Notes: generated by a model not told the origin, from the sequence alone. Shown: positions 1-5,975, counted from the first letter of the stretch. The stretch is DNA of 10,555 nt from an uncultured Macromonas sp. (GCA_946481585.1 CAMLOF010000086.1:1-10555), one strand, 5' to 3'. Translations and numbers: made by a program.

Positions 1-36
1 CTTGGCGCCGCCGCGGGAGAGTCGAATGACGACCAT
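1..36 (-). CDS. rpsP: 30S ribosomal protein S16, N-terminal 12 codons only (partial)
   Basis: The minus strand from 36 to the window edge reads MVVIRLSRGGAK, which matches the highly conserved N-terminus of bacterial ribosomal protein S16, a component of the small ribosomal subunit. The ATG (36-34) follows AAGGA (47-43) at a 6-base spacer, a good ribosome binding site. The rest of the gene lies outside the window. In most proteobacteria rpsP heads the rpsP-rimM-trmD-rplS operon, so that operon probably continues leftward; this is inferred, not seen. Only 12 residues support the call, but their match and the ribosomal-gene-like promoter and leader make it fairly secure. Confidence 0.85.
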   Translation of the reverse strand, partial: MVVIRLSRGGAK

Positions 37-119
37 GATTTATCCTTCGGGTGGTAGTACAAAGTTTCGCAACGCTTGAGACACACGACTGACCACCCGG
101 CCAGCGAAACGTTGCAAAG
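37..119 (-). promoter_or_regulatory. rpsP 5' leader with two interleaved pairings (candidate pseudoknot)
   Basis: Between the predicted transcription start (about 119) and the rpsP start codon lie two complementary pairs. Pair 1 joins 110-115 to 69-74 (GCAACG/CGTTGC), extended by three A-T pairs (116-118 with 65-67) across a one-base bulge at 68. Pair 2 joins 92-99 to 48-55 (CGGGTGGT/ACCACCCG), eight perfect pairs that end directly beside the Shine-Dalgarno sequence at 43-47. The order is interleaved, so both together would form an H-type pseudoknot, or they could be alternative states. No experiment or alignment backs this; it rests on complementarity alone. Confidence 0.4.
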
Positions 120-125
120 CTTTTC

Positions 126-155
126 ATTATAACCAGACCACGCACCTCCTGTCAT
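126..155 (-). promoter_or_regulatory. Predicted sigma-70 promoter of rpsP
   Basis: On the minus strand there is a perfect -10 box TATAAT (131-126) and a -35 box ATGACA (155-150, five of six consensus bases) with an 18-base spacer. The predicted start of transcription is near 119, giving an 83-base leader for rpsP. The -35 box overlaps the start codon of the divergent acetyltransferase gene at 154, so the two transcription units share this DNA. Confidence 0.65.
128..133 (+). promoter_or_regulatory. Possible -10 box for the acetyltransferase gene
   Basis: TATAAC (five of six consensus bases) lies on the plus strand over the rpsP -10 box, because the core TTATAA is self-complementary. It would start RNA near 140 and leave only about 14 bases before the start codon at 154. 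No convincing -35 box is seen at the expected place (about 104-111), so this is a weak call. Confidence 0.3.
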
Positions 156-693
156 GATCCTCATCCGCCCCAGCACAGACGCAGACGTTCCAGCCATCAC
201 CAGCATTTACGCGCACCACGTGCTCAACGGCACCGGCACCTTTGAAACCGAACCACCGTCCGAGGCCGACATGGCCACCCGCCGGGCAGACGTGATCTCC
301 AAAGGTCTGCCCTACCTGGTAGCTGAGGACGGCGGCGAAGTGGTTGGCTACGTGTACGGCAACTGGTTCAAGCCGCGTGCCGCCTACCGCTATTCGGTGG
401 AAGACTCCATCTACCTGGCCCCCGGCCAGCAAGGCAAGGGGCTGGGCCGCGCGCTGCTCAGCGAATTCCTGGCACGCTGCGAGGCTGTAGGTGTGCGCAA
501 GGTCATGGCGGTGATTGGGGACTCCGCGAATGCAGGATCGGTGGGCCTGCACCGCGCACTGGGCTTTCAAGATGTGGGCGTGGTCAAATCCTGCGGCTGG
601 AAATTCGGGCGCTGGCTGGACATTGTTCTGATGGACAAGAGCATTGGGCTGGGCGACAGCACCGCCCCGGTCACGGAACTTTCCGGCGAATGA
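154..693 (+). CDS. GNAT N-acetyltransferase, phosphinothricin-acetyltransferase type
   Basis: This 179-residue cytoplasmic protein is a single GNAT domain that transfers acetyl from acetyl-CoA to an amine. The acetyl-CoA loop is QQGKGLG (residues 92-98). The stretches IYAHHVLNGTGTFE (18-31), VEDSIYLAP (82-90), GDSANAGSVGLH (122-133) and GWKFGRWLD (148-156) are typical of the Pat/Bar and MddA group, which acetylates phosphinothricin, methionine sulfoximine or similar amino acids. The real substrate cannot be read from sequence. The length fits the family and the N-terminus MILIRPSTDADVPAI is a normal GNAT start. No Shine-Dalgarno sequence precedes the ATG; instead CACCTCCT (143-150) resembles the 16S rRNA 3' end itself. 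The stop overlaps the next start by ATGA (690-693), so the two are probably co-translated. Confidence 0.85.
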   Translation: MILIRPSTDADVPAITSIYAHHVLNGTGTFETEPPSEADMATRRADVISKGLPYLVAEDGGEVVGYVYGNWFKPRAAYRYSVEDSIYLAPGQQGKGLGRALLSEFLARCEAVGVRKVMAVIGDSANAGSVGLHRALGFQDVGVVKSCGWKFGRWLDIVLMDKSIGLGDSTAPVTELSGE

Positions 694-1187
694 ACACACA
701 GCCACGCATGGACACCACCACAGCATTGCCGCACACCCGCGCGAAGAACAAGACCATTGCCGCCTGGCTCGCCTTCCTGGGCGGCCCTCTGGGCCTGCAC
801 CGCCTGTACCTTTACGGGCCGGGCGACCTGTGGGCTTGGCTCCACCCCATTCCCACGGCCATTGGCCTGTGGGGCATAGAGCGCGTGAACACCTTGGGCC
901 AGGACGACCAGCTTTCGTGGATCCTGCTGCCCATCCTGGGCTTCTTCATCGCGTACACCTGCCTCATGGCGATCTTGTACGCACTCACCGACAAGGAACG
1001 CTGGAACGCCCGCCACAACCCCAGCCTGGCCGCAGACGCCACGCCCGGCCATACCAACTGGTTCACGATTGGTGCCGTGGTGTTTGCGCTCATGTTTGGC
1101 GCCATCGCACTCATGTCGGGCGTGGTGTTCAGCTTCCAGCGCTACTTTGAATACCAGGTGCAAGAAGGCTTGAAAATCAGCCAGTGA
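690..1187 (+). CDS. TM2-like four-helix membrane protein of unknown function
   Basis: This 165-residue protein has about four hydrophobic helices (roughly residues 22-38, 49-62, 76-98 and 124-148). Near the N-terminus, KNKTIAAWLAFLGGPLGLHR (19-38) resembles the start of a TM2 domain, in which a lysine-rich lead, a glycine-rich helix and a His-Arg before a Tyr are usual. TM2 proteins sit in the inner membrane and their role in bacteria is not defined. The ATG at 690 overlaps the acetyltransferase stop (ATGA); a second ATG at 708 is an alternative start, but coupling favours 690. The gene ends six bases from the stop of the convergent permease gene at 1194. I do not recognise a specific function. 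Confidence 0.7.
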   Translation: MNTQPRMDTTTALPHTRAKNKTIAAWLAFLGGPLGLHRLYLYGPGDLWAWLHPIPTAIGLWGIERVNTLGQDDQLSWILLPILGFFIAYTCLMAILYALTDKERWNARHNPSLAADATPGHTNWFTIGAVVFALMFGAIALMSGVVFSFQRYFEYQVQEGLKISQ

Positions 1188-1193
1188 GTGCGC

Positions 1194-2153
1194 TCAAGCC
1201 CCCAGCCAGGACATGACGACCATGAGCAGGCTGAGGGTGAACAGCGACACCACCGTGGACACGCCCATGGACGCGGTGGTGAGATCCTGCACTACGTTGT
1301 AACGCTGGGCAAACAAGAAGACGTTGGCCCCGATGGGCAACCCCGCAGCCACCACCATCACTGCGAGCTGCAACCCGGTGATGCCAAACGCCCACGCGCT
1401 CAGACCCACCAGCAACGGCAGCACCAGGTTTTTGGAAAGGGTCACCAACATCGCGGGGCGCCAGTGGCCCGCCATCGGTGTACGCGCCAAGCTCACACCC
1501 ACCAACACCAGCGACAACGGCCCGAACGCATTGCCCAGCAGTTGCAAGGGTTTGTCCACCACGCCCGGCAGGGCCCAGCCCGTCTGCGCAAACAGCAGCC
1601 CGCACATGATGGGCAGGGGGATCGGGTGAATCAACGAGCCTTTGAAAGCAGACCACGCCGTGGCCAACACGTGTGGCGCCTCGCCACCACTTTGGCGTGC
1701 TGCGCGGGCAGCAGCCAATTCCAGAACGATCGAGCCCACGGTAAGCAGAATGAGCGCGTGCACCGACACGAGTGTCAACAGCGTCACCAGCCCTTGCTGC
1801 CCGTAGGCCAGCCCAATGAGGGTGATCCCGATCATCACCATGTTCGAAAACACGCCAGCCAGCCCCAGCACCACACTGCGGCAGTTGAAGCCGCGCAAGG
1901 CCATGGATACACCCAGCAAGGCCAGCGCTGCCAAAAAATAGGCAGCCAAGGGCCGCAGGTCGAGCTGCTCCACGTGCACATTGCTCATGGTGCGGAACAG
2001 CAAGGCGGGAATGAGCAGCAGAAAGACCAGGTTGGAAAGGTCTTTCACCGCATCTGCACGAATCCATTCGCGGCGCCCGGCCACGAAGCCTGCGGCAATC
2101 AGCAAAAAGACTGGGGCGAGCGATACAAAGACGGGGTGGCTGGCAAAGTTCAC
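1194..2153 (-). CDS. AEC family permease (auxin efflux carrier / MdcF-like)
   Basis: This 319-residue integral inner-membrane protein has about ten hydrophobic helices running through its length. FSNMVMIGI (102-110), PIPLPIMCGLLFA (177-189) and GLPIGANVFLFAQRY (271-285) are hallmarks of the AEC/MdcF group, secondary transporters that include malonate and other organic-acid carriers. The substrate is unknown. The start is a GTG at 2153: the frame has a TAA four codons upstream and no ATG until residue 56. The Shine-Dalgarno is weak (AAGG about 13 bases upstream). The gene starts 29 bases after the msrA stop on the same strand, so it may be transcribed from the msrA promoter. It converges on the TM2-like gene with six bases between the stops and no visible terminator. 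Confidence 0.85.
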   Translation of the reverse strand: MNFASHPVFVSLAPVFLLIAAGFVAGRREWIRADAVKDLSNLVFLLLIPALLFRTMSNVHVEQLDLRPLAAYFLAALALLGVSMALRGFNCRSVVLGLAGVFSNMVMIGITLIGLAYGQQGLVTLLTLVSVHALILLTVGSIVLELAAARAARQSGGEAPHVLATAWSAFKGSLIHPIPLPIMCGLLFAQTGWALPGVVDKPLQLLGNAFGPLSLVLVGVSLARTPMAGHWRPAMLVTLSKNLVLPLLVGLSAWAFGITGLQLAVMVVAAGLPIGANVFLFAQRYNVVQDLTTASMGVSTVVSLFTLSLLMVVMSWLGA

Positions 2154-2182
2154 CCCGCGATCTTAGCCTTGGCTGGCCAGCC

Positions 2183-2719
2183 TCACTTCACCCACTCGGC
2201 GAAGACCTTCTTCAACTTCACTACCTTGGGTGCAGCCACTGCCAGGCAATAGCCCTGGTAAGGGTTCTTCTCGAAGAAGTCCTGGTGGTATTCCTCGGCA
2301 GCGTGATAGTTGCTCAAAGGCGCAACCTCCGTGACGATGGGAGCGTCAAAAACCTGCTCAGCCTCCAACTCCGCAATCAGTTCGCGAGCCACAGTCTGCT
2401 GAACCGGCTCAGTAAAGTACACGCCGCTGCGGTATTGCGTACCCACGTCATGGCCCTGGCGGTTCAGCGTGGTAGGGTCGTGCACGGCAAAGAATATTTG
2501 CAGCAGTTGCTTCAAACCTATCACCGCAGGGTCGTAGGTCAGGCGCACCACCTCGGCATGCCCCGTGGTGCCAGTGCACACGTCTTCGTAGCTGGGGTTG
2601 GGGTGCTGCCCGTTGCAGTAGCCAGACTCTACGTCCACCACCCCCTTTACCCGCACAAAAACCGCCTCGGTGCACCAGAAGCACCCGCCACCCAATGCCA
2701 CTACAGCCAAATCGCTCAT
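2183..2719 (-). CDS. msrA: Peptide methionine sulfoxide reductase MsrA
   Basis: MsrA reduces the S-epimer of methionine sulfoxide in oxidised proteins, using thioredoxin for recycling. With the ATG at 2719 the protein has 178 residues. The catalytic motif GCFWCTE puts the nucleophile at Cys13. The signature GHAEVV lies near residue 53, and NYHAAEEYHQDFF near 137 is the conserved tyrosine/histidine-rich segment. Further cysteines at 35, 48 and 158 are candidates for resolving residues. I chose 2719 because AGGAG lies seven bases upstream; an in-frame TTG at 2725 would add two residues but sits too close to that site. There is no signal peptide, so it is cytoplasmic. It is divergent from the TetR gene and upstream of the AEC permease on the same strand. 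Confidence 0.95.
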   Translation of the reverse strand: MSDLAVVALGGGCFWCTEAVFVRVKGVVDVESGYCNGQHPNPSYEDVCTGTTGHAEVVRLTYDPAVIGLKQLLQIFFAVHDPTTLNRQGHDVGTQYRSGVYFTEPVQQTVARELIAELEAEQVFDAPIVTEVAPLSNYHAAEEYHQDFFEKNPYQGYCLAVAAPKVVKLKKVFAEWVK

Positions 2720-2772
2720 CGTCAAACTCCTGTATGCCCGGCCTTGAGCCTTTTGAAAGATGATGCCATCTA

Positions 2773-2801
2773 TCGACGCCGGGGGTATTCCCGGTTATAT
2801 T
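2773..2801 (+). promoter_or_regulatory. Predicted tetR promoter
   Basis: A -10 box TATATT (2796-2801, five of six) is preceded after a 17-base spacer by TCGACG (2773-2778, four of six of TTGACA). Transcription would start near 2808, leaving only about 16 bases before the ATG at 2824, where no clear Shine-Dalgarno is seen. The -10 box sits inside the 2793-2808 dyad. Confidence 0.45.
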
Positions 2802-2808
2802 AATAACC
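2793..2808. promoter_or_regulatory. Candidate TetR operator: perfect 6-4-6 inverted repeat
   Basis: GGTTAT and ATAACC form a perfect 6-base inverted repeat around ATTA, overlapping the predicted tetR -10 box. TetR-family dimers usually bind such palindromes beside their own gene, so autorepression, with possible effect on divergent msrA, is the natural reading. The spacing and size fit, but no binding evidence exists. Confidence 0.4.
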
Positions 2809-2823
2809 CGTTGGTCAGTAATT

Positions 2824-3492
2824 ATGGAAGCTTCTAATCCTCCCGCGAAACGTGCCCGCCGCAAGGAAGCTCGCCCTGGCGAGCTGCTTGACGCAGCGCT
2901 CGATCTGTTCGTTGAAAAAGGTTTTGCCGCCACCCGCGTGGACGAGGTGGCCAAGCGCGCGGGCGTGTCCAAAGGTACGCTGTTCCTGTACTTTCCCAGC
3001 AAGGAAGAACTCTTCAAGGCCGTGGTCCGCGAGAACCTTTCCGGCCTGTTTGCAGAATGGCAAGCCGAATTCGAAGGCTTCCCAGGCACCACCGCAGAAA
3101 TGGTGCGCTACAGCCTGCACCAGTGGTGGCAACGGCTGGGCGCCACGCGGCTGTCTGGCATTACCAAGCTGGTCATGACGGAGGCCGCACACTTTCCCGA
3201 AATTGCCGCCTTCTACGAGCAAGAGGTCATCCAGCCCGGGAACCTGCTGCTCAAGCGCATTCTGCAGCGCGGCATAGACCGTGGCGAGTTCCGTCCCATT
3301 GATCTTGACTACGGCATTTACGCGCTCATATCGCCCATGATGTTCCTGATGCTCTGGAAACACTCCATGGCACCCTGCGTGGCCAGCACCCAGCCCATCG
3401 ACCCAGAAACCTTCATCGAAACGCAGGTTCAACTGGTGCTGGGCGGCTTGCTCCAGGCAGGCGTTGGAAACGCCATAGCCGCCGTTAAGTAA
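2824..3492 (+). CDS. TetR/AcrR family transcriptional regulator
   Basis: This 222-residue DNA-binding protein has a typical N-terminal TetR domain: LLDAALDLFVEKGFAATRVD (21-40) leads into the helix-turn-helix VDEVAKRAGVSKGTLFLYFP (39-58) and then SKEELF. The C-terminal ligand-binding half (about 75-215) is helical and ends in a hydrophobic segment (about 163-177, PMMFLMLW) that likely forms part of the dimer or ligand pocket; the ligand cannot be predicted. The basic N-terminal tail (KRARRKEAR, 9-17) may help DNA contact. It is divergent from msrA and 39 bases upstream of the methyltransferase gene, in line with the series ending in the TolC channel. TetR/AcrR proteins often repress efflux genes, so control of that series is plausible but inferred. 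Confidence 0.9.
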   Translation: MEASNPPAKRARRKEARPGELLDAALDLFVEKGFAATRVDEVAKRAGVSKGTLFLYFPSKEELFKAVVRENLSGLFAEWQAEFEGFPGTTAEMVRYSLHQWWQRLGATRLSGITKLVMTEAAHFPEIAAFYEQEVIQPGNLLLKRILQRGIDRGEFRPIDLDYGIYALISPMMFLMLWKHSMAPCVASTQPIDPETFIETQVQLVLGGLLQAGVGNAIAAVK

Positions 3493-3515
3493 AATGATCA
3501 AGAATCGGCTAATAT
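3485..3515 (+). promoter_or_regulatory. Weak promoter candidate before the methyltransferase gene
   Basis: The 39-base gap after tetR is AT-rich and contains CTAATATACCC (3509-3519), with TAATAT as a possible -10 and TTAAGT (3485-3490) as a poor -35 at a 19-base spacer. The same 11-base block matches 9 of 11 positions of TTAATATAACC, the reverse complement of part of the tetR-msrA dyad, so it may be a second regulator half-site. Confidence 0.22.
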
Positions 3516-3531
3516 ACCCACCGGAGTATTT

Positions 3532-4230
3532 ATGAGCACTGGCACCCCCTCCTTCGACTTCGAGAAGGCCCGCTTCAACATGATCGAGCAGCAGATCCGC
3601 CCCTGGGAGGTGCTGGATCCTGACGTTCTCGCACTGCTGGGCGAACTCAAGCGCGAGCAATTTGTGCCCGCCGCTTACCAAAGCATGGCACTGGCGGACA
3701 TGGAAATTCCCCTGTCCACCCCTGCCCGTGAAGGCCAGTGCATGCTCGCCCCCAAGGTGGAAGCGCGCGCCCTGCAAGACCTGGCACTGCAACCCACCGA
3801 CAACGTTCTGGAAATTGGCACCGGCTCGGGCTACATGGCCGCACTGATGTCCAAGTTGTGCGCGCGCGTGCTCAGCCTGGAAATCGACCCCGTACTGGCA
3901 CGCCAGGCCCGCGAAAACCTGCAGCGTGCCGGCATTACCAACGTTGAAGTGAAGGAAACCGACGCCGCTGCGCACCGCTTTGCCGCATGCGCCAGCGCCG
4001 CACCTTACGACGCCATCATCCTCAGCGGCTCGGTGGCTGAAGTGCCTGCCGACCTGCTGGAGTTGTTGAAGACTGGTGGCCGCCTATGGACTGTTGTGGG
4101 CCACGAACCCGTGATGCGCGCGACCATCGTGCGCCGTGTGGGCCCCGCCACGTTCCACACCGAACAGCCCTGGGACACCGTTGCCCCCCGGCTGCAGAAC
4201 GTGCCCGAACCCTCCCGCTTCCAGTTCTGA
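3532..4230 (+). CDS. Protein-L-isoaspartate O-methyltransferase (Pcm) family protein, divergent active site
   Basis: This 232-residue protein has a Rossmann-type SAM-dependent methyltransferase fold: motif I VLEIGTGSGY (92-101), the acidic post-I motif LEIDP (116-120), APYDAIILSG (157-166) and LLKTGGRL (178-185). The overall layout, including an N-terminal helical lead and a loop just before motif I, is that of Pcm, which methylates isoaspartyl residues in damaged proteins. The segment that reads about GQTISQP in repair enzymes reads GQCMLAP here (68-74), and the Asp-Gly pair usual after the post-I motif is absent. Methylation of isoaspartate is therefore doubtful. GGAG lies five bases before the ATG. 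The gene is 14 bases upstream of the rhodanese gene and 39 bases after tetR. Confidence 0.8.
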   Translation: MSTGTPSFDFEKARFNMIEQQIRPWEVLDPDVLALLGELKREQFVPAAYQSMALADMEIPLSTPAREGQCMLAPKVEARALQDLALQPTDNVLEIGTGSGYMAALMSKLCARVLSLEIDPVLARQARENLQRAGITNVEVKETDAAAHRFAACASAAPYDAIILSGSVAEVPADLLELLKTGGRLWTVVGHEPVMRATIVRRVGPATFHTEQPWDTVAPRLQNVPEPSRFQF

Positions 4231-4244
4231 CCCTGGAGCCAGAG

Positions 4245-4595
4245 ATGATCACAAGCATCCGCCCCTCTCAGCTGCCAGATTGGCTGCAAGACTGCAAAAG
4301 TGACGATGACCAACGCCTGCCCTTGGTGCTGGACGTTCGTGAACCCTGGGAGGTGCAGACCGCTTGCGTGAAGGCACAGGGCTTTGAGCTGGTGCACATG
4401 CCCATGAGTAGCATTCCTGCACGCCTGCAGGAACTGCCCCGGGACCAGCACATTGCCTGCCTGTGCCATCACGGCGGGCGCAGCGCCCAAGTGGCCTACT
4501 TCCTCAAGAACCAGGGTTACGACAACGTGGTGAATATCCACGGGGGTATCGACGCCTGGTCACACGAGGTGGACCCATCTGTCCCGCGTTACTGA
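4245..4595 (+). CDS. Single-domain rhodanese-like sulfurtransferase
   Basis: This 116-residue protein is one rhodanese domain. It shows LVLDVREPWE (27-36), the CH2A-like signature, and the active-site loop CHHGGRS (74-80), with Cys74 placed to carry a persulfide and a loop length fitting sulfur rather than phosphate substrates. NIHGGIDAWS (97-106) is the conserved C-terminal rhodanese segment. It probably moves sulfane sulfur in the cytoplasm, since no signal peptide is seen; the acceptor is unknown. I start it at the ATG at 4245, preceded by GGAG with a six-base spacer; the open frame extends further upstream but inside the methyltransferase gene. It lies 14 bases after that gene and 23 bases before the TolC gene. 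Confidence 0.9.
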   Translation: MITSIRPSQLPDWLQDCKSDDDQRLPLVLDVREPWEVQTACVKAQGFELVHMPMSSIPARLQELPRDQHIACLCHHGGRSAQVAYFLKNQGYDNVVNIHGGIDAWSHEVDPSVPRY

Positions 4596-4618
4596 TCAAC
4601 ACCCACTCAGGCCCAACC

Positions 4619-5965
4619 ATGACCAAACGCCACGCCTCCTCTGCTTCCGTGTTCCAGCGCCACGCCCTGGCATTGGCTGCCGTGGCTTCATTCATGGCAT
4701 TGCCTGCACAGGCACAAAACCTGCAAACGCTGTACGAAGCGGCCAAGGCTTACGACGCCACCTACCTGTCTGCCCGCTCCCAGTACGAGGCAGACCAGGC
4801 CAAGGCGGAGCAGGCTTACGCAGGCGTGCGGCCCAATGTGGCGCTCTCGGCTGGGGCCAACTGGTCCAGCATAGACAGTGATGTTGCAGGGTTTGACCGC
4901 ACCCGCAACGCGCAAAACGCAGCCCTTTCCGCCAGCCAACCGCTGTACCGCCCGGCCAACCGCGTGGCTGTAGAACAGGCTCAAAAGTCGCTGCAGGCTG
5001 CCGAAGCACAGCTGCAAAACGCGGAACAGGCACTCATTGTTCGGTTGGCCGATGCGTACTTCAACGTACTGGCAGCGGAAGACAACCTGACCTTCGTGAA
5101 AGCGCAAAAGGCGGCAGTGGAACAGCAGTTGGCCGCCGCCAAGCGCAACTTCGAAGTGGGCACCAGCACCATCACCGACACCCGCGAAGCCCAAGCCCAG
5201 TTCGACCTGGTGATTGCCCGCGAAATTGCTGCTGAAAACGACCTGCGCGTGAAAAAGCTGGCGCTTGACCAGTTGGTGGGCCGTGTTGGCACCACCCCCT
5301 GGCGCCTGGCACAGGGCAAAAATCTGCCAGAGCTTCAACCAACCGATCTGAACACCTGGGTGAACCGCGCCGAAGCGGAACACCCGCTGGTGCGCCAGGC
5401 CAGCGCCGGGCTGGAAATTGCCCAGTTGGAAACCCGCAAGGCAGAAGCCGCCAAAGGCCCCACGGTGGACGCCACGGCCCAATACCAAATGGCGCGCGGC
5501 GCCGGGTCGTCACCGCCCTTCCCTTACGCCCGCAACAACACGGCCACGCTTGGCGTGCAGTTCAACCTGCCGCTTTACACCGGCGGCGCAGTACAAAACC
5601 GCATTGCCGAGACCCTGGCCCTGCAAGACAAGGCCCGCACCGACCTGGAAGCCGCCAAGCGCGGCACGGCGCAGGCCACGCGCACGGCCTATTTTGGCGT
5701 GGTGTCCGGCATGGGGCAGGTCAAGGCGCTGGAGGCTGCAGAAGCTTCCAGTCAAAGTGCCCTGGAAGCCAACCAGGTGGGCTACCAGGTGGGTGTACGC
5801 ATAAACATCGACGTGTTGAATGCCCAGAGCCAACTCTTCCAGACCAAGGCCAACTTGGCCAAGGCCCGGTACGACGTGCTGGTGGGCAACCTGCGGCTCA
5901 AGCAAGCCAGCGGGGCGCTGGGGGCTGAGGACTTGAAGCCGATTGATGCGCTGTTGGCGCCTTGA
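4619..5965 (+). CDS. tolC: TolC-family outer membrane channel protein
   Basis: This 448-residue protein has a Sec signal peptide: a basic start, a hydrophobic core at 16-28 and a likely cut after AQA at residue 32. The mature part has two tandem outer-membrane-efflux repeats (about 35-225 and 245-430). Each has a beta segment ending in PLY (108-110, 318-320) and a coiled-coil turn with matching motifs (VGTSTITDTREAQAQ, 180-194; VGVRINIDVLNAQSQ, 391-405). It would trimerise into an outer-membrane and periplasmic tunnel for type I secretion or tripartite efflux. It is somewhat shorter than E. coli TolC (493). I use the ATG at 4619 because it begins the signal peptide; its Shine-Dalgarno is weak. 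No pump or adaptor gene is adjacent. Confidence 0.92.
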   Translation: MTKRHASSASVFQRHALALAAVASFMALPAQAQNLQTLYEAAKAYDATYLSARSQYEADQAKAEQAYAGVRPNVALSAGANWSSIDSDVAGFDRTRNAQNAALSASQPLYRPANRVAVEQAQKSLQAAEAQLQNAEQALIVRLADAYFNVLAAEDNLTFVKAQKAAVEQQLAAAKRNFEVGTSTITDTREAQAQFDLVIAREIAAENDLRVKKLALDQLVGRVGTTPWRLAQGKNLPELQPTDLNTWVNRAEAEHPLVRQASAGLEIAQLETRKAEAAKGPTVDATAQYQMARGAGSSPPFPYARNNTATLGVQFNLPLYTGGAVQNRIAETLALQDKARTDLEAAKRGTAQATRTAYFGVVSGMGQVKALEAAEASSQSALEANQVGYQVGVRINIDVLNAQSQLFQTKANLAKARYDVLVGNLRLKQASGALGAEDLKPIDALLAP

Positions 5966-5975
5966 GCATGATTGC

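Larger units (their letters stand above)
2720..2823. other. Divergent msrA-tetR intergenic region with two stacked dyads
   Basis: This AT-richer gap holds the promoters of both flanking genes. It contains the dyad CCGGG-6-CCCGG (2779-2783 and 2790-2794) followed, with two bases shared, by GGTTAT-4-ATAACC (2793-2808). I could not place a convincing msrA promoter; a -35/-10 pair on the minus strand in the same AT-rich block is possible but weak. Confidence 0.5.

Noticed and set aside
37..127. Small minus-strand frame from an ATG at 127 that runs over the rpsP leader and start
   Set aside because: Its ATG overlaps the predicted rpsP -10 box, upstream of the expected RNA start, it is out of frame with rpsP, and the perfect AGGAGGTG at 150-143 is about 15 bases away, too far for a normal site.
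567..1163. Minus-strand open frame of about 198 codons opposite the acetyltransferase and TM2-like genes
   Set aside because: It covers the ends of two coupled plus-strand genes and shows no domain; composition explains the open frame.
1188..2252. Long plus-strand open frame of about 354 codons across the AEC permease gene
   Set aside because: Its translation is dominated by Gln, His, Arg and Gly without any domain, and the minus strand carries a clear permease with family motifs. It is an antisense shadow of a G+C-rich gene.
2720..2725. TTG at 2725 as the msrA start
   Set aside because: It lies almost on top of the AGGAG site, while the ATG at 2719 has a normal seven-base spacer and gives the usual MsrA N-terminus.
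2815..3975. Long minus-strand open frame of about 386 codons opposite tetR and the methyltransferase gene
   Set aside because: It spans two well-supported plus-strand genes and their intergenic gap, and its translation is low-complexity Gly/His/Gln/Val with no recognisable motif.
4086..4244. Upstream extension of the rhodanese frame
   Set aside because: The extension lies within the methyltransferase gene and has no domain; the ATG at 4245 has a GGAG site and begins just before the rhodanese fold.
4688..5488. Minus-strand open frame of about 266 codons opposite tolC
   Set aside because: The plus-strand TolC protein has a signal peptide and both repeats; the antisense translation has no domain or plausible start region.
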